Below, one piece after another: positions 43,101-57,877 of a stretch of DNA of 64,000 bases; the stretch's first letter is position 1; the number at the start of each line of letters is the position of its first letter. The notes beneath the pieces are model-generated. The model was not told the origin of the DNA and did no database searches. It saw only the letters and a list, made by a program, of their open reading frames with translations. The position numbers and the translations under genes were made by a program. This DNA is from Symbiodinium natans. Taxonomy: Eukaryota > Sar > Dinophyceae > Suessiales > Symbiodiniaceae. The DNA lies in NCBI GenBank assembly GCA_905221605.1, contig CAJNDS010002108.1:607543-671542 (forward strand), in the 5' to 3' direction.

Positions 43101-46100
43101 TGAGCACTGCCGAAGATCCCGTCGAGCTTTGCCAGAATTCGGAGGCTAGAGATTGCACCTCCAGCTGGCGCCCGGCAGGAAGGACCTCGCAGGTGGCTTG
43201 AGCCGACATAGGTCCAGGCCAACAGGCTTATTAAGTCCTTTGCAACAACAGTTCCTTGAACATTTTGTAACAATGAGGCTGATTATCTATGGACTCATGC
43301 AATGTCTTGGATACAGCACTCCTGCAAGATCATTTGAAGACTTGAAGACATGGGCAGGCGAGTAGTCTGAATCGATCACACTCTTCCCGCACATACCCCG
43401 CTTTGAAGCCTGCGGAGAACTCCACTGGTGCCAACAGACTCAGGTTGCCAGCACCGGTCTATACTTGGAGGTTCATGGTACGTATTAAGCAAGTACTTCT
43501 ATACAGGTATAATTGGTACCGTGAACCGTACCGGTCTTGAGGGTGAGTTCCGAGTACGTTTGTTTGCTTTTTTCAAAACACGCGCGAGCCTTCACTTCCT
43601 GAGCGCACTGGCGTATCACTCCTGAAGAACGGCAAGGCTCTGGCTGAGCTCCCGCCCTGAGTTGAGGGCGCAAGTACTGCGCTTGACGCATCAAACAGTT
43701 GCTTCTGCCCACCAAAGTTGAGAGAGTCGAGGTTTCAGATCAACATGGTAGGACAAAGAGCCTTGCCAGCCCAGCATCCCAAATGATGCTGTAACAGGTC
43801 ACTAGGACTAGCCGCTAGTCACTAGCGATCTTCCCTTCGTAAGTCTTGGAAAAGATCACCACGCCGGCCTTGCCGCTTTTGTCCTCTGAACCAGTCGTGG
43901 AATCCCGTGACGCAGAAAAAGAGAGACGGAGGTGTGCGGGTGCTGCGTCACCTCGTGCAAAAGAGATGGTAAAACAAATCAGAAACAGCATACAAACAGC
44001 AAGGTGCAACATGGTGCAACAGTGTCTTGTACCATAGAGTCATAGAGGTCCAGCATGCTAAACGTAGGCCCGTAGGGTCGGTGGTGTCCGAAGCAGCTCC
44101 GGGAGTGGCATTTGCAGCCTGCTCCGGTGGTCCACTCTTTTGCGCGCTTGCAGCGCAGCCTCGCCCCACACTACATCTCCTCAGTGAAAGGCTCACTCAG
44201 ACGTGGTCTTAACTAAGAGCGGGAGCGAGGATCAGAGTTTTCTGGTTGTTGTAGGGCCATCGGCTGCAAGGAGATACAGAGAAAGCAGCGCTTCGCACTT
44301 CACACTGTGAGTGACGCAATGTCGCCGGACAATGTCAGACACGTCGAGGGGCCTTTTTGACAAATTCGGCACGGTGCTGGTCTTGGGCAGACATTGCACC
44401 TGAAAGGGTGCGCTGCTGCAGGACCTTCCTGCTGCTATAAACCGGTATATGCTGCTTTTCTGCTGCAGAAAGCTACAGGCCGGGAAGACTTCGTGACTCC
44501 GTGACTCCCGCCCTGGGGCCCTTCTCGGAGCAGCGCAGCATATCAGGGTGAGACATGTAACGCTACCCCTGTACCTGCCTTAGAACGCAAGTGTGCTAAA
44601 GGAGAATCCTTGCGGAGCACCGCACAATGTGCAGAGCTTCTTTCATTCTGGATGTAAAAGGTAGTTCTCGGAGGCCAGCTCTTCACGGGACGCAATAGCT
44701 TACATAGCAGCCTTTACCTCGACAACCTGTCAGCCTGTAGGGACCCTCAGAAGCAAGTAAGATGTAAAGAAGTTTAAAGGTAGGTTACCCAGTACATGTA
44801 CAAGGGATGACGCTGATGCACGGCCTAACGCAACTCCCGTCTGCACCGAAGCTGTCAGAAGAGCTCGTGAACGAAGCATTGGTTTCACTTCTCATGGTGG
44901 CGAGGGCCACGGATGTCACTTCGCTATAAGAGGGTGATACTAATCAGAACGCCGTTGCAGAAACCTCGATGCGAAGTGGTTTCATGTCCACCCTGCCGCA
45001 AGACGCACGATCGAAGGACTCAAAATGTGCCAATGGTTCTGGCTGTCTAACCCTATAGGGCTTATAATCGGGCTTAGAACCATCACGTCGTGGGCATCTG
45101 TGGGCATCCGCATGCCCAGCAGGCTTGAGCTGGGTTAGCGATGCTCATACTGCCGGCGGCGCATGGGGTTGGGATTCGGACTAGGAAGCTGAACTAGCAG
45201 GGGTGCACACGCTGTACCATCGATGTGTTCTGATCCTTCAGGAAAATACCAAACACGCCCTGAAGCCGCGCAAGCCGACGCCGAAGAGAGCTGAGCTAAA
45301 CTCTGCAAGCACCTCGCAGGCCAGCACGCGATGACGCTGCACTGGTTCGAGCTCCCGCCTCGGTGCCGCCTAGAGTCGGTCTGGAGGGCGCCAGGTTCGG
45401 AATTCCGGAGTTCAATCGCTGGGACAGAGTTTCTCGGGGTTGGGCGCATTGAGCTTGGGACTTGGGCGACTTGGGGTTCACAAGTAGAATAAGGCTTTTT
45501 TTGTGGGTACACGTGTAGCCGGCAAGATCTCAATGCCGGCCGTATGGTGACAGAAGATCGTTGCGAGCTTTGTAGGTCTTTGCGCAAGTGTTGGACAGTT
45601 CGCTTCTCAACCTTAACATATCCTCATTAAGTTTATGCGGCATTAGGTGGCAGGGTCAGATTTCTTGAACATGTCTAAACCCCCGTGAGCCCTCTTCGGA
45701 TCTCAGTTTCTTGCGTGCCTCCGGCGGCCGTGTCCTGGGAGCCGACCTGAGCGCCGCTGCGCAGAGTGCAGCCGCGAGCTGGGGACCCGGCTCCTGAAAT
45801 CCAAAACCCGAATAGCCACGGTTTAGGGTTTAGGGCTGAAAGCAGCCTGGCAAGCCGAGGCCATGCCGGGTCTGGGGTGCTGTCATCGTGTGATGCTTTT
45901 CACGTTCAGGTCTGGGAGAATGGCTCTTGAGACTTGAGAGTTCTTTCTATGCAGCTTGCCCTACTTCGCTTCATGTTTTCCTTTTCTCGCATTTTGGGCG
46001 TTCGGTTTTGTTTGTGTGTGTGCGTGTGTACGAAGCGGACTTGGGTGAGGGTTCAGGGCATGCGTGGTTTTAAGTTGTCGTGGTTTCGCGCAGGCTCATG

Positions 46101-47960
46101 GATTGTTTCAGTCACAAGCTTGGGTTCAGGGCGTATACGGCTTTAAGAGTTTTGGTGATTTAACACGCAGGAGTTTGGATTACTCCCATCACAGGCGCCA
46201 GAACCACAGAGCCCGCCCCGTTCACCTAATTCCGGCAATTTCCGGCATCCACCCTCAGTCCCTCCACCAACGAAGGGGCCCCGCCTTCACGGAGCACCGT
46301 AGCTCCGTGCTATGCTAGTGCCACATCAAAGTTTAGGCCAGACACCACTGTTCATGCCCCAAGTTCTGAGCCCATATAGCTGACGAGATTCAGCTTGAGG
46401 CGGTAAGCCTGACGAAGCAGTTCCGGACTCAGCTTTCAGGAGTACAGTTGCAAGCTTTCCTGCATGGGTCGATGAATTGACAAGGAATGGTTTAAGCTGT
46501 AACCTCGAGTCGTTATGACTGAACACAAGAACCTCCTCACCTGACAACCAACGCGGTGTTGAAAGCCCTCCAAAGCCTCGCCCTCAACCGCCCTGGACAA
46601 AGTCTAAAGTGCTTTACTTAGGCCGCTAGGCCTTAGGCTCAAGCCCTGAATCCGAAGTTGCTGTGTCGAGGCGTCTTGGATACGTGAAGCTACTGCAGAA
46701 GGCCTCTCGGTGAAGGCCCGTTCATGGCAGGAGTGCTGCTAGGAAGAGTGTTGATTAAGGCGACTGAGCGGTGTCCTCCCTGCTTGTCTTGGCGTGTTAC
46801 GGTGGATTCGTGACGGGCTCAGGACAGCAAATAACTCTGGCTAAGAAGATTTGCCCGGTCATGGCCGCGTGAAAATATGACGGGCTTGGTGGGGGGCCTG
46901 GGAAAGGCGCGCCCTCGTGAAGAAACTCTTGCGGCCGCGACCCCAAACCCTCGAAAAGAAACATGCAAAACGTGGAGCCAACCTGCTTCTCAAGCAGGAG
47001 CACTGTGGGAGGCTCTCGGTATTCCACAGACCACTCTTACTTTTCTCAGGTCGCTTCTTGCACAATCAATGTGGATCACGCAGGTGTAGTTACATGCCTG
47101 CTATGTTGCTATAGCCTGTCTTGGGACTTGGTGTCCAGCAACTCTCAGGGGCCAGGAGTCTGGCTTTTGGAGAGCTAATAGAAAAAGACCCTCCCAAACC
47201 ATCCCCCGCCTTCTGTGGAAGCCCTGCCCTATAAGGGGCCCGCACCCGGCACGTGGTCTATAGGTCGAGGGACGATCTTCCACCCTGAGCCACAGAGTTT
47301 TCCTGACATAGCTGCCGCAAGCCCTGTCAGCCAGCAATGTCAGTGCGAACCCTGCAGCGACTGTGGAGCGGGAGACTTGCGCAACCATCGCGTCGCGGAG
47401 CGCCACCCCGGTTCTCAGCCTCTTTACTGCCAGGTGCGCGCTTTCGCCGCGGTGGCAAAGGCCTATGCTGCAAAGGGAAGGCCTGGCCTCTTCTTAACAC
47501 ATTCTGGCAGCATGCTGATGGAAGTTTAAGGAGAGGAAAGCCCACCTCAGGATTTCAGGCCCTTTGAGGGAGTGTGAAGGCATTACGAAGACACACCTTC
47601 TGCGCTGCAGGCTCGTGCTTGCGGCCCATACACTGACACAGATGCGTCAAGCAGGCCTGGCAGAGAGTTCCTCTTTGTTCTCTCTTTTTTCTTCGGACTG
47701 TAGATCCGGCATCCTGAAGCCCCAAAGGCATGCACCTCAAAAAGCACAACGCCGACTCAACAAGCCGCAAAAAGCAAACACCCGAGTCAAAGAAGCACCG
47801 AATTCCCCGAAGGTCGCACATGGAAGTTGGGTCCTTTTGGGTCCCTGATTTGAGTGTTGACTTGGTGCCTCCGCCTCCCATACCTTCAACCGCCCGGAGA
47901 CTTCCCTCACAGCCCTATCGAGTCCTAGAAAGTCCTCGAGCGTGAGGCATGAAAGAGGTG
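40200..47960. other. long stretch without a recognisable gene
   Basis: Only unrecognised ORFs, mostly overlapping on both strands (for example 40702-40986 plus against 40746-40997 minus; 45135-45587 minus). Simple repeats: poly-C then poly-A at 42141-42180, TACTGCTACT-type triplets at 42480-42590 and poly-G at 43009-43026. One TTTAGGG pair lies at 45820-45835, after ATAGCCACG. No RNA gene or transposase was seen. Confidence 0.5.
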
Positions 47961-47965
47961 TAAAG

Positions 47966-47984
47966 AACCCTAAACCCTAAACCA
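47966..47984. repeat. short CCCTAAA tract
   Basis: Two to three units ending 17 bases before a TTAGCAG acceptor. Confidence 0.85.
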
Positions 47985-48001
47985 TAAAAAAGTCTTAGCA
48001 G

Positions 48002-48065
48002 GCCATCGTGTGACAGCTGCCACCTGGGCCACCCTCTTGTCAGCTTTGGGCACCGGACCGAAGCG
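48002..48065 (+). CDS. PPR-like exon
   Basis: After CTTAGCAG (AG|G) the split-codon frame reads HRVTAATWATLLSALGTG. VTAATWATLLSAL fits the first PPR helix (vTxxTyxtLLsAl). A GCG|GTACTCC donor would end it; otherwise the frame continues in basic, less convincing sequence. CCCTAAA units lie just upstream, as for the other PPR exons. Confidence 0.45.
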
Positions 48066-48522
48066 GTACTCCCGCCTTGTCCCACGCCGTTCGAGGGCGC
48101 AGGGCAGTGAAGGGGGATCAAAAATTAGGATCAGGAGGTGGTCTTTTATGTTATTTAAAGCTCCAAAGTGCAGTCGTTCCAGGCATTCGAGGGCGCAGGG
48201 GGGCCATCCGGGCTTGCAGCTGACTGCACCCATCTCGCGACTATTTTCGGGCAAACAACTCTCAACTCAACTCAAACCGTCAGGGTAACAGAGTCTGCTA
48301 CGACGGAGCGAGAGGTTGCCGTTAGCACCTCCCTCATCCTAAAACTCCAGGCGCTGCGCGCCCTTGTACCTGATTCGGCACAACTGGGCTCGGGCTCCCA
48401 CGATGCAACCACGCACCATGCCAGCATCGGCACACAGTACGTGGCACACCAGAAGCAGCCACACAGAGCTCACTACCAAAATCAGCCTACGCTTTGAGCG
48501 ACAGGCAGAGTGTACGTCATGC

Positions 48523-51017
48523 CTACTTTGCTGTCATCTCGGTCAGCTTGTCGACCAAAGACTGCAGCTCCCGAGCCATTCCGCTTGCCGGCGCCTGTCC
48601 CTTCTTCTCAACCGCACCAGTCCCAAGTACGCCTTGGCAAACCGCTTCAAGCAAGTCATGATGGGATGGGCTGACGGCAAGGAAAAGCTTGAACTCGCCC
48701 CGATTGAAGGCTTTCTTCATCTTTGCAATGTAGACAATGTCGGCGATTTTATCTGGCGATGTCATTGCAGCTCGATGAGCAACGATGGTCTCCTTAAGGG
48801 CCTCATCGAGAGAGACTTGCTGTGTAGCAATGCCAGTATAATGGCAGCCCAAGCGTGTGCATGGAGTTCTCCGTCAGGCATGCTTCCACCAGATGTGCGC
48901 GCAAGCTTCGATTTCTCCACAAAAGATCCAACTTCACTCTTCACAGCAGCGATGAGCGGGTTTGGTTCCTTGAGCATGAAGGTCTTGAAGACAGCGCTTT
49001 GCAGTTCTCTGACTTCAAGCTCCTGACGCAGCGTCATCTTCGACACCAGCAACACGGCTTTCTGGATGAGCTGCTCATCTTCCCGCGGCGAGAGTGCTCG
49101 CACCTTGGCAGGGGGGCCATGCTGACTCCGTTCCTCCTGCCTTTTGGCGCTCCAGCCCTCCATGCTTCTGTTCGGGAAGAGCTTATGGGAAGTGGGACTT
49201 GATGTGTGTGAAACGCTGCGGTAAATCATCAGAATCATGTCCGCAAAACTTGCATATGAAGTCAGCAGGAAGAGTGGGAGCCGTAACCACAGCACTACCA
49301 CAACGACTGCCAGAAGGACAGGAACCTGTGTCCAATCGGCGTTTGATGTGTTTACGCGTGGAGACGATGGACGCATGTACCATGAGACACCATGGGCATT
49401 GGTTGACATGAGCCGCCTTGCAGTAGTCAGACACAATGTTATGGTTGCTAAGACCGCTCTTGTACTGGTGCAAGCGTAAATCCCGGAGACTTGCAAACCG
49501 CTGCCCGCATGGAATCCCGCTCTCCAATGCAATGGAACACACATGAGGCAAATCATCCATTTCCAGAGGCTCCTCAGCATGATGTTGTCTTGGCGCTGGT
49601 GAGAAACCTGGCGGTGGAATCTGGACAGAGAGCTCCTGTGCCCGAAGCTCGGTAACATCCACATGGGCAAAATCCGTAGCCAGCTCTGTGAAAAAGGCCA
49701 TGATGTCATTACCGGCAAGTTCAACAATCCAATGAGCCGAGTCCAGCCCAGCCAAAGACTGCAAGTCCTTCCAGTACAGCCTGGCGGCGTAGGAGTTGGC
49801 CCTTGGGGTGAGGCCCACTTCAGCATCCACAGTAGGTTCAGGATCGAAATCCATGGTGCCAAAAAAAGCAGTGATGACATGATGGTGCCGAAATGGGTCT
49901 GTAGCGAGCCGCTGGAGAAACTTAAGACGACGAATGCGAAGTTCTGTGCTGGCGCAGGCGACGCCAAGGTGCCGGAAAACGTCGGTGTTGGGCATGCTCC
50001 GATATTTGATATTGCCATCTGCTTGTGCAATTTTTTCACACGCAGTACCACGGAGAAGACGGCGACCATATGCAGCAACAATGCGGTCAAGCTTGGCATA
50101 ATGCCCGCTTCCCAACACAAGAGCTTCCAAGCCACTGAAAAGAACCTCATAGACCATGCCCATGAAGACAGTTCGCGGTCCGCGCCATGGAAGCTCACGT
50201 CTGTGCCACAGGCCCTTAAAGGTGCACCAAGCAGCGTACGCAGCGTTGGCACGTTTGTCAACTTCGGGTCCACATTGCCCATCATACCTTTGCAGGCCTC
50301 CAAGGTACTTTGCAGCCGGAACCGTCTTTCCATCCAGCAGCGCGTGCCGGTAAACTTGCTGGTTGTGCGTGCGGCTATGGGGTCCAAGGAAAACGACAAC
50401 GTGCTCTTGCTTGTCTGTGTTTTGCGCCATCCCCACATTGAGCAACTCGTCGTCAAGAACCTCGTTGCTGAACCTGACATGTGCAGCAGCCGACTGCGGA
50501 GACGAAACAAGAATCTTCCTGCAAACGTCGTCCGCGTAAGCGGATAAGGCCATATCTTGATCAGACAAATCCACGGGAGAAAAAGCAGTAATCCGAAAAG
50601 CAGGGCTGCGTGACTGCGTGCGCGTAGCCTGTCCGACCACTTATCAAGAACAGGATGGTAGCCTTCCAAGAAAATGTCGCCCGCTGTTGTGTCCCCTTGA
50701 AGGGTGCCACTGGTGGGAGACACAACCACCTGGCCATCACTGGCTTCCACGTGTTGCACTCTTTGCCTAAGCAGATTTTTGTCAACATCCTTGACCGCTG
50801 TATCCGTGACATTAACAATATGCTCATGGAACATCGACAGGAATGCGTTGGCAATGTCATGCAAGCATGTGACAAAGCTATACCCAGCGTCGCACAGTCG
50901 CTCTGACGCCGCATGTTGAAAAACCATGGGGGCTCGGCCGTACGCATATGGTTTCGGGCAAACAATACCAAGAGGTCAACTCAGTCTGTATTGCAGAGCC
51001 TGTATTGCCGCTAGATG
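48523..51017 (-). pseudogene. decayed LINE-type (non-LTR) reverse transcriptase
   Basis: Read on the minus strand. The frame open from 51014 (first ATG 50927) carries reverse-transcriptase motif A (CLHDIANAFLSM, near 50858) and motif B (SGTLQGDTTAGD, near 50708). It shifts between about 50640 and 50600 into the frame 50640-49183, with motif C SAYADDV (YADD near 50536). This continues through ordinary RT thumb-like sequence to three Cys/His clusters resembling zinc fingers (CPWCLMVHASIVSTRKHIKR; FICKFCGH ... FTHIKSH). A second shift at about 49183 moves into a frame reading QKAVLLVSKMTLRQELEVRE. A third near 48850 enters a frame ending at 48523. The fingers and RT core are whole but split, and the 5' part with the endonuclease is missing. 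No poly-A tail or target-site duplication was recognised. Confidence 0.82.
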
Positions 51018-51029
51018 TCTACTGTCATC

Positions 51030-52500
51030 GGGTTCCCTTTCCAGGTATCCGCAAAGCGCAGAAATTCGCAAGATGAAGACAACAAGAACCACCGAAGAAA
51101 AATGTCAAGTGCTGAGAGGAGGGATTAAGGTTTAAGCTATCATCATACTTTAGGGTTGTTCAGGGTTTGGTCCTGCTGGGGTTTTAGACTTGCTGCTGGG
51201 CCGTCATGAGCCTTTGCTGAAGACTTCGTTCGAATTTTCACGCAGGGTTTGTAGGCAAGCTCCTGAGACTATCGTGTGAACTGTTTGATGTTGTCGTCAG
51301 GGCTGAAAGCAAGTGCAGATCATGTTTCCAAGATCGGTTCACTGTACTGTTGTGTAAGGCTCGCAAGTTTGGCGGCAAGAAAGTCCAGACGAATTTAAAT
51401 TTGACCGTTGGACCATGCCAGGCCTGGCGAGGCCTGGTTGCAGAAAGGGAAGTGCATTGAAGTTGAGAGCAACATGCTGGATGGCGTTACGGAGGTGTCA
51501 CATCCCCCCCGCAAACTCAATGTTGTTCCGCGAAACGTGTTGTTCGCAAGCAAGGCAAGGACCCCCAGTTTCCTCCCAAACCCGGCAGAAAATGGGAAGT
51601 GGTCAGAGTGATTGTTGAGTTTTCTCCCAGAATGGCCTTTAGGTGGCTGCAAAGACATCACAAGCCACCACTTGACACACACGGACCTCGCAGCATGCGG
51701 GCAGGCCGAGCTTCTCTTGCGGCAGATGGCCAAGATAGATGTCCATATTCCAGGCGCAAGCCCTTTCTTGTTGAAGCATCAAGAGCTACTTGAAGTAGCG
51801 CATTCGTGAGGAGCGGATCTGAAGCGGATGGTGCACAGAACACGGCATGCAAAACAGCGTTCTTGCTGCGTGCAGCAGTCAATCGCAGTGCGCTTGTTCA
51901 CAGACACACAGACACACGGTCAGTTCTCAAAGGTCCCTTTTTGGGCACCCTAAATTTTAGGGCCGCCTTAATGTTGGACTCGCTTTAGTGTGCCAGGGCC
52001 CCCCCCTCCCCAAACAATTTTGGGGTTTTCGGGGATCCTTAATAATGTGGGCTGGGGCTGGTACGGGGCTGGGGGTAGGGCGGCTAGGGGTCGAGGGTTG
52101 AGGGGAAGCCTTGAAGCTTGAGGGTCTAAGCTTTCCAGACTTTGTAGCTCCACGGCCGCCGGGGCTCCGCACAAATGCAGACCACCGAAACAACTTGCTA
52201 AAGCGAATCAGGGCAGCTCGTGGGCTGCTCCCATTTGGGGGCCTGTTTCGTAATGAAATTTAAAAGGAATTTACATAAGGCTGGACACCAAAAAATTCCG
52301 GAGCTTCTTATTCAAAACTTTTTTTAGTTTTTGGCTCCCCGGCCCCCCGCCCTTCAACCCCGGCCGGGACAACATCGCATAATTGTGAACCCCCCTAAAC
52401 AATGGGGGGGTTCTGTATAAGCGGATCGGAAAATCGCATAATAGTGGTCCCATCCACTAAAGCCAGTCCAACATTATAAAACATGACCCCAAAAGGGAGA
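51030..52500. other. no gene recognised
   Basis: Overlapping ORFs at 51395-51882 on both strands; no domain. Confidence 0.45.
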
Positions 52501-52507
52501 GAACTAC

Positions 52508-52738
52508 CCCTAAACCCGAAACCCCAAACCCTACTTTAAAGAGGTGGCCACACCAGCCCAACTCCCAAACCCTAATCCCTAAACCCCAAACCATAAAACC
52601 CTAAACCCTCAACCCTATAAACCACAAACCCCAAACCCTAAACCCTAAACCCCCTAAACCCCCTAAACCCCTAAACCCCCTAAACCCCCTAAAACCCCCT
52701 AAACCCCCTAAACCCCCTAAACCCCAAACCCTAAACCC
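52508..52738. repeat. long degenerate CCCTAAA/CCCCTAAA tract
   Basis: About 230 bp of CCCTAAA with CCCCAAA and CCCCCTAAA variants. The inner part is a fresh expansion of CCCCCTAAA. On the minus strand it begins at the donor of the exon at 52737-52815. Confidence 0.95.
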
Positions 52739-52815
52739 CTTTGCATCTCGGTGGAGGGCGCTTTTCCCTTGACTGCTTGCGGCGAGCCTTGGGCCGGGAT
52801 CCTGGCCTCACAGCC
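52737..52815 (-). CDS. minus-strand exon ending at a TTTAGGG donor
   Basis: On the minus strand the acceptor TTTCTGTGCAG|G is followed by 79 nt ending CAAAGG|GGTTTAGGG (GT at 52736-52735). In the phase-0 frame it reads GCEARIPAQGSPQAVKGKAP; the upstream exon 53289-53107 also ends in phase 0. Another frame (RPKARRKQSREKR) is open too. No family recognised. Confidence 0.38.
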
Positions 52816-52824
52816 CTGCACAGA

Positions 52825-52960
52825 AACATATACATGTATATATATATATATATATGTATATATGACCAGATATACATGTACATATGTGTATGTATATATA
52901 TATATATATATGTATGTATATTTTTGTTTATGATTCTACCTATATATATGTATGGATAGA
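52825..52960. repeat. TA/TATG microsatellite
   Basis: TATATATATG and TACATATG words inside the intron inferred between the two minus-strand exons. Confidence 0.9.
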
Positions 52961-53065
52961 CAGACATACAGTGACTAAAACAGCTCAGATTCAACTCGTG
53001 ATGCAAGGGGGGTTTATTTGACTCAAGAGATCCTCGGCCACTCGTACAAAGCCTGCATCACACAC

Positions 53066-53102
53066 CTAAACCCTAAACCCTAAACCCTAAACCCTAAACC
53101 CA
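53066..53102. repeat. CCCTAAA tract (TTTAGGG on the coding strand)
   Basis: Five units. On the minus strand they directly follow the donor GGTCG|GTTTTGGG. Confidence 0.93.
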
Positions 53103-53106
53103 AAAC

Positions 53107-53289
53107 CGACCACTGGACCAAGGTGTTCAGCGTCTCCGCCACCTCCGCCAGTGTCTTTTTGTTGGGATAGGCCGGCCCAGATTTTTCAGAATGTGGCATG
53201 ATCATGAGGGCGGCGGAGCTCCACAAAACGAAGCTCATTCGACGGCCATGATCATTTTTTGTTAAAACCCTTCCCAGGTCCACCACCAA
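53107..53289 (-). CDS. minus-strand exon bracketed by telomere-like repeats
   Basis: On the minus strand, CCCTAAA units are followed by CCTCCTCGGCAG. Then come 61 codons in phase 0 (LVVDLGRVLTKNDHGRRMSF; SSAALMIMPHSEKSGPAYPN; KTLAEVAETLNTLVQWS), ending at TCG|GTTTTGGGTTTAGGG. The composition is normal for protein, and the plus frames contain stops. The family is not recognised. This is the best example of the tract-exon-tract arrangement on the minus strand. Confidence 0.5.
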
Positions 53290-53335
53290 CTGCCGAGGAG
53301 GCACAGGGCGGTGTGTTGAGGTGATCGGCTAAAGA

Positions 53336-53362
53336 GGGTTTAGGGTTTAGGGTTTAGGGTTC
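53336..53362. repeat. TTTAGGG tract (CCCTAAA on the coding strand)
   Basis: Three units upstream, on the minus strand, of the acceptor of the exon at 53289. Confidence 0.93.
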
Positions 53363-55194
53363 ATCTCCTGCTGTTCCAGCAGGAGATGGGCAACAACTGC
53401 TGGGATGCCCTCGAGAAGCTGTGGCAAGGTCAGCTTCATCGAGGCTGGGTGCTCTTTGGGACTGTTGGTCTTGCCCTGCGCAAGTTTCCCCATCCCTTTT
53501 GTTAATATGTCTACCCTGGACCCCTAAACACCATTGATTGTTGGGGAGTACGGCTTTGCCCACAAAAAGGGCTTGGTGGGTAGTGGGGTGATGGTGCCGG
53601 GTGCGTCGGCCAATTCTGAACCCTAAACAGTTTATAAACCCCTGTCCCTGAACCCGGCTAGTCAACAGGGATTTCCTGCTCGGCTTGTCCAGGATGAGCG
53701 ACAGCGCCGGACCGTGGACGTCTGGCCCTGACTCCAGGCTGCTTGTGTCCCGATGCGCCCCTGGAAGCCCAAGCTTGAAGCTCCCAAGCAACCAAAGAGT
53801 CCAAAAGTCTCTGCACAGGGCATTCCCAACCGCAGTGCCGATGTGGAGAAGCGGTCCCTGGAGAAGCTCTGCTTCTGGGCTTGAGGTTTGGAGTAGGTTT
53901 TGTTGAAGGCGTCAGGGCCAAAGCAAGGTGAGAAGTGGTCCTTCTGGCATTTGCCATCTTGTGTCGCGGATCATGAAGCTTGATGGTTTAGGGTTCAGGG
54001 CTCCAGGCTTTGAGGTCATGGCTTAGGCTTGAGGTTGTTGGATTCAGAATTCAGGGTCCAGATGTCATGGGGTTCACGGTGTTTGAGTCGTGCAGCTTAA
54101 ACACCCCAAGCCCGTAGGGGCCCCGAAGCCTCCCCCAAAGGCGCGTCCAAATTGTTCCCACTACGTTTCATCTCAGACGCGTCGGAGGCCTCAACGCTTA
54201 ACCTGCCGCGCTAGTCAACTTCAGGCATGCCAGAAGATCGCTTCAACATCTTGCCGGACTTGTTTAAGTGGAGCAACCTTCAAGAGCCAGTTGAGATGGA
54301 CATCCTTGTTCGAATTCAGGCTCTGTGGCCGATTTCCCCAGTCGACGAGCTCGCCCTGCTGGCACAAGGCCCCAATCGAGTTCAGGCTTCTGTCGTCAGG
54401 CTTTGGGGTCTTCAAGGCTTCGAGGGTTGCGGTTGGGCACGGTTCAGGATGTCGTTTGCTGGTTGAGCATTTGGGGTTCTAGGCGAGGAAGTGAGTTGAA
54501 GTTTTGTCTCCATGCAAGACATGAAGACAGCCTGAGACGAAACATACCCAGAGACCCCGACACCCCGCAATGAAGGACCATTCCTTAGTTTGTCGAAGCC
54601 CCAGCGCCTGTGTTTGTGCAAGAACGCGTCTCAGAATGTGCTACTCCGAACACTCACCAGCCCGGGTACGTGCCGGGTTTGGAATGCCTGCTGCGACCCT
54701 TTCTGCCAATGCAATACGCGCGGGCATTCCCCCGCAGAACCATCAGTCCCTACACTGCCCTACACCATCACCTCCAGCAGCGTCTCCTGTAGACATTCTT
54801 GCTTGCCACTCCATCTCCAGCTCGGCCTATTCGGCCTGTGAAGTGACAGCGTGAACCCCGAACACGTGCTTCCCATCCGCTGCTTGGCAAGGTCGCTACA
54901 CTCCGAGCCTCAGGGGGGTGCACGCCCTGCCGGTCACAGGCCGCGGTGCTTCGTCGTGATGGTTTCCTGCAGCGATTGTTTGTGTCCATGTTGGTGTCTC
55001 GGATCGCTTAAAGGTTTGGGGGAGGGGGGGGGCAGCCCGGTAGGCCGGGTAGGCCTGGGCAAGTGGGGGTCACGTTTGAGATTGCTTCGGGCCCTCGTTC
55101 GGGCTCAAAAGGAGATGTTCATACTTTTTAATCCAAGGGCAGCGAAGAGCCTGGCTTCGTTGCGTTTGGCAAGGAGCAGGCCATCTGAGCACTC

Positions 55195-57877
<2,683 letters not shown>

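Noticed and set aside
45330-45365. GGTTCGAGCTCC resembling a tRNA T-arm.
   Set aside because: No D-arm or matching acceptor stem within 75 bases on either strand.
46621-46650. TTAGGCTCAAG as a relic of the dinoflagellate spliced leader (ends TTTTGGCTCAAG).
   Set aside because: Only the last eight bases agree and the rest of the leader is absent; no other relic was seen in the window.
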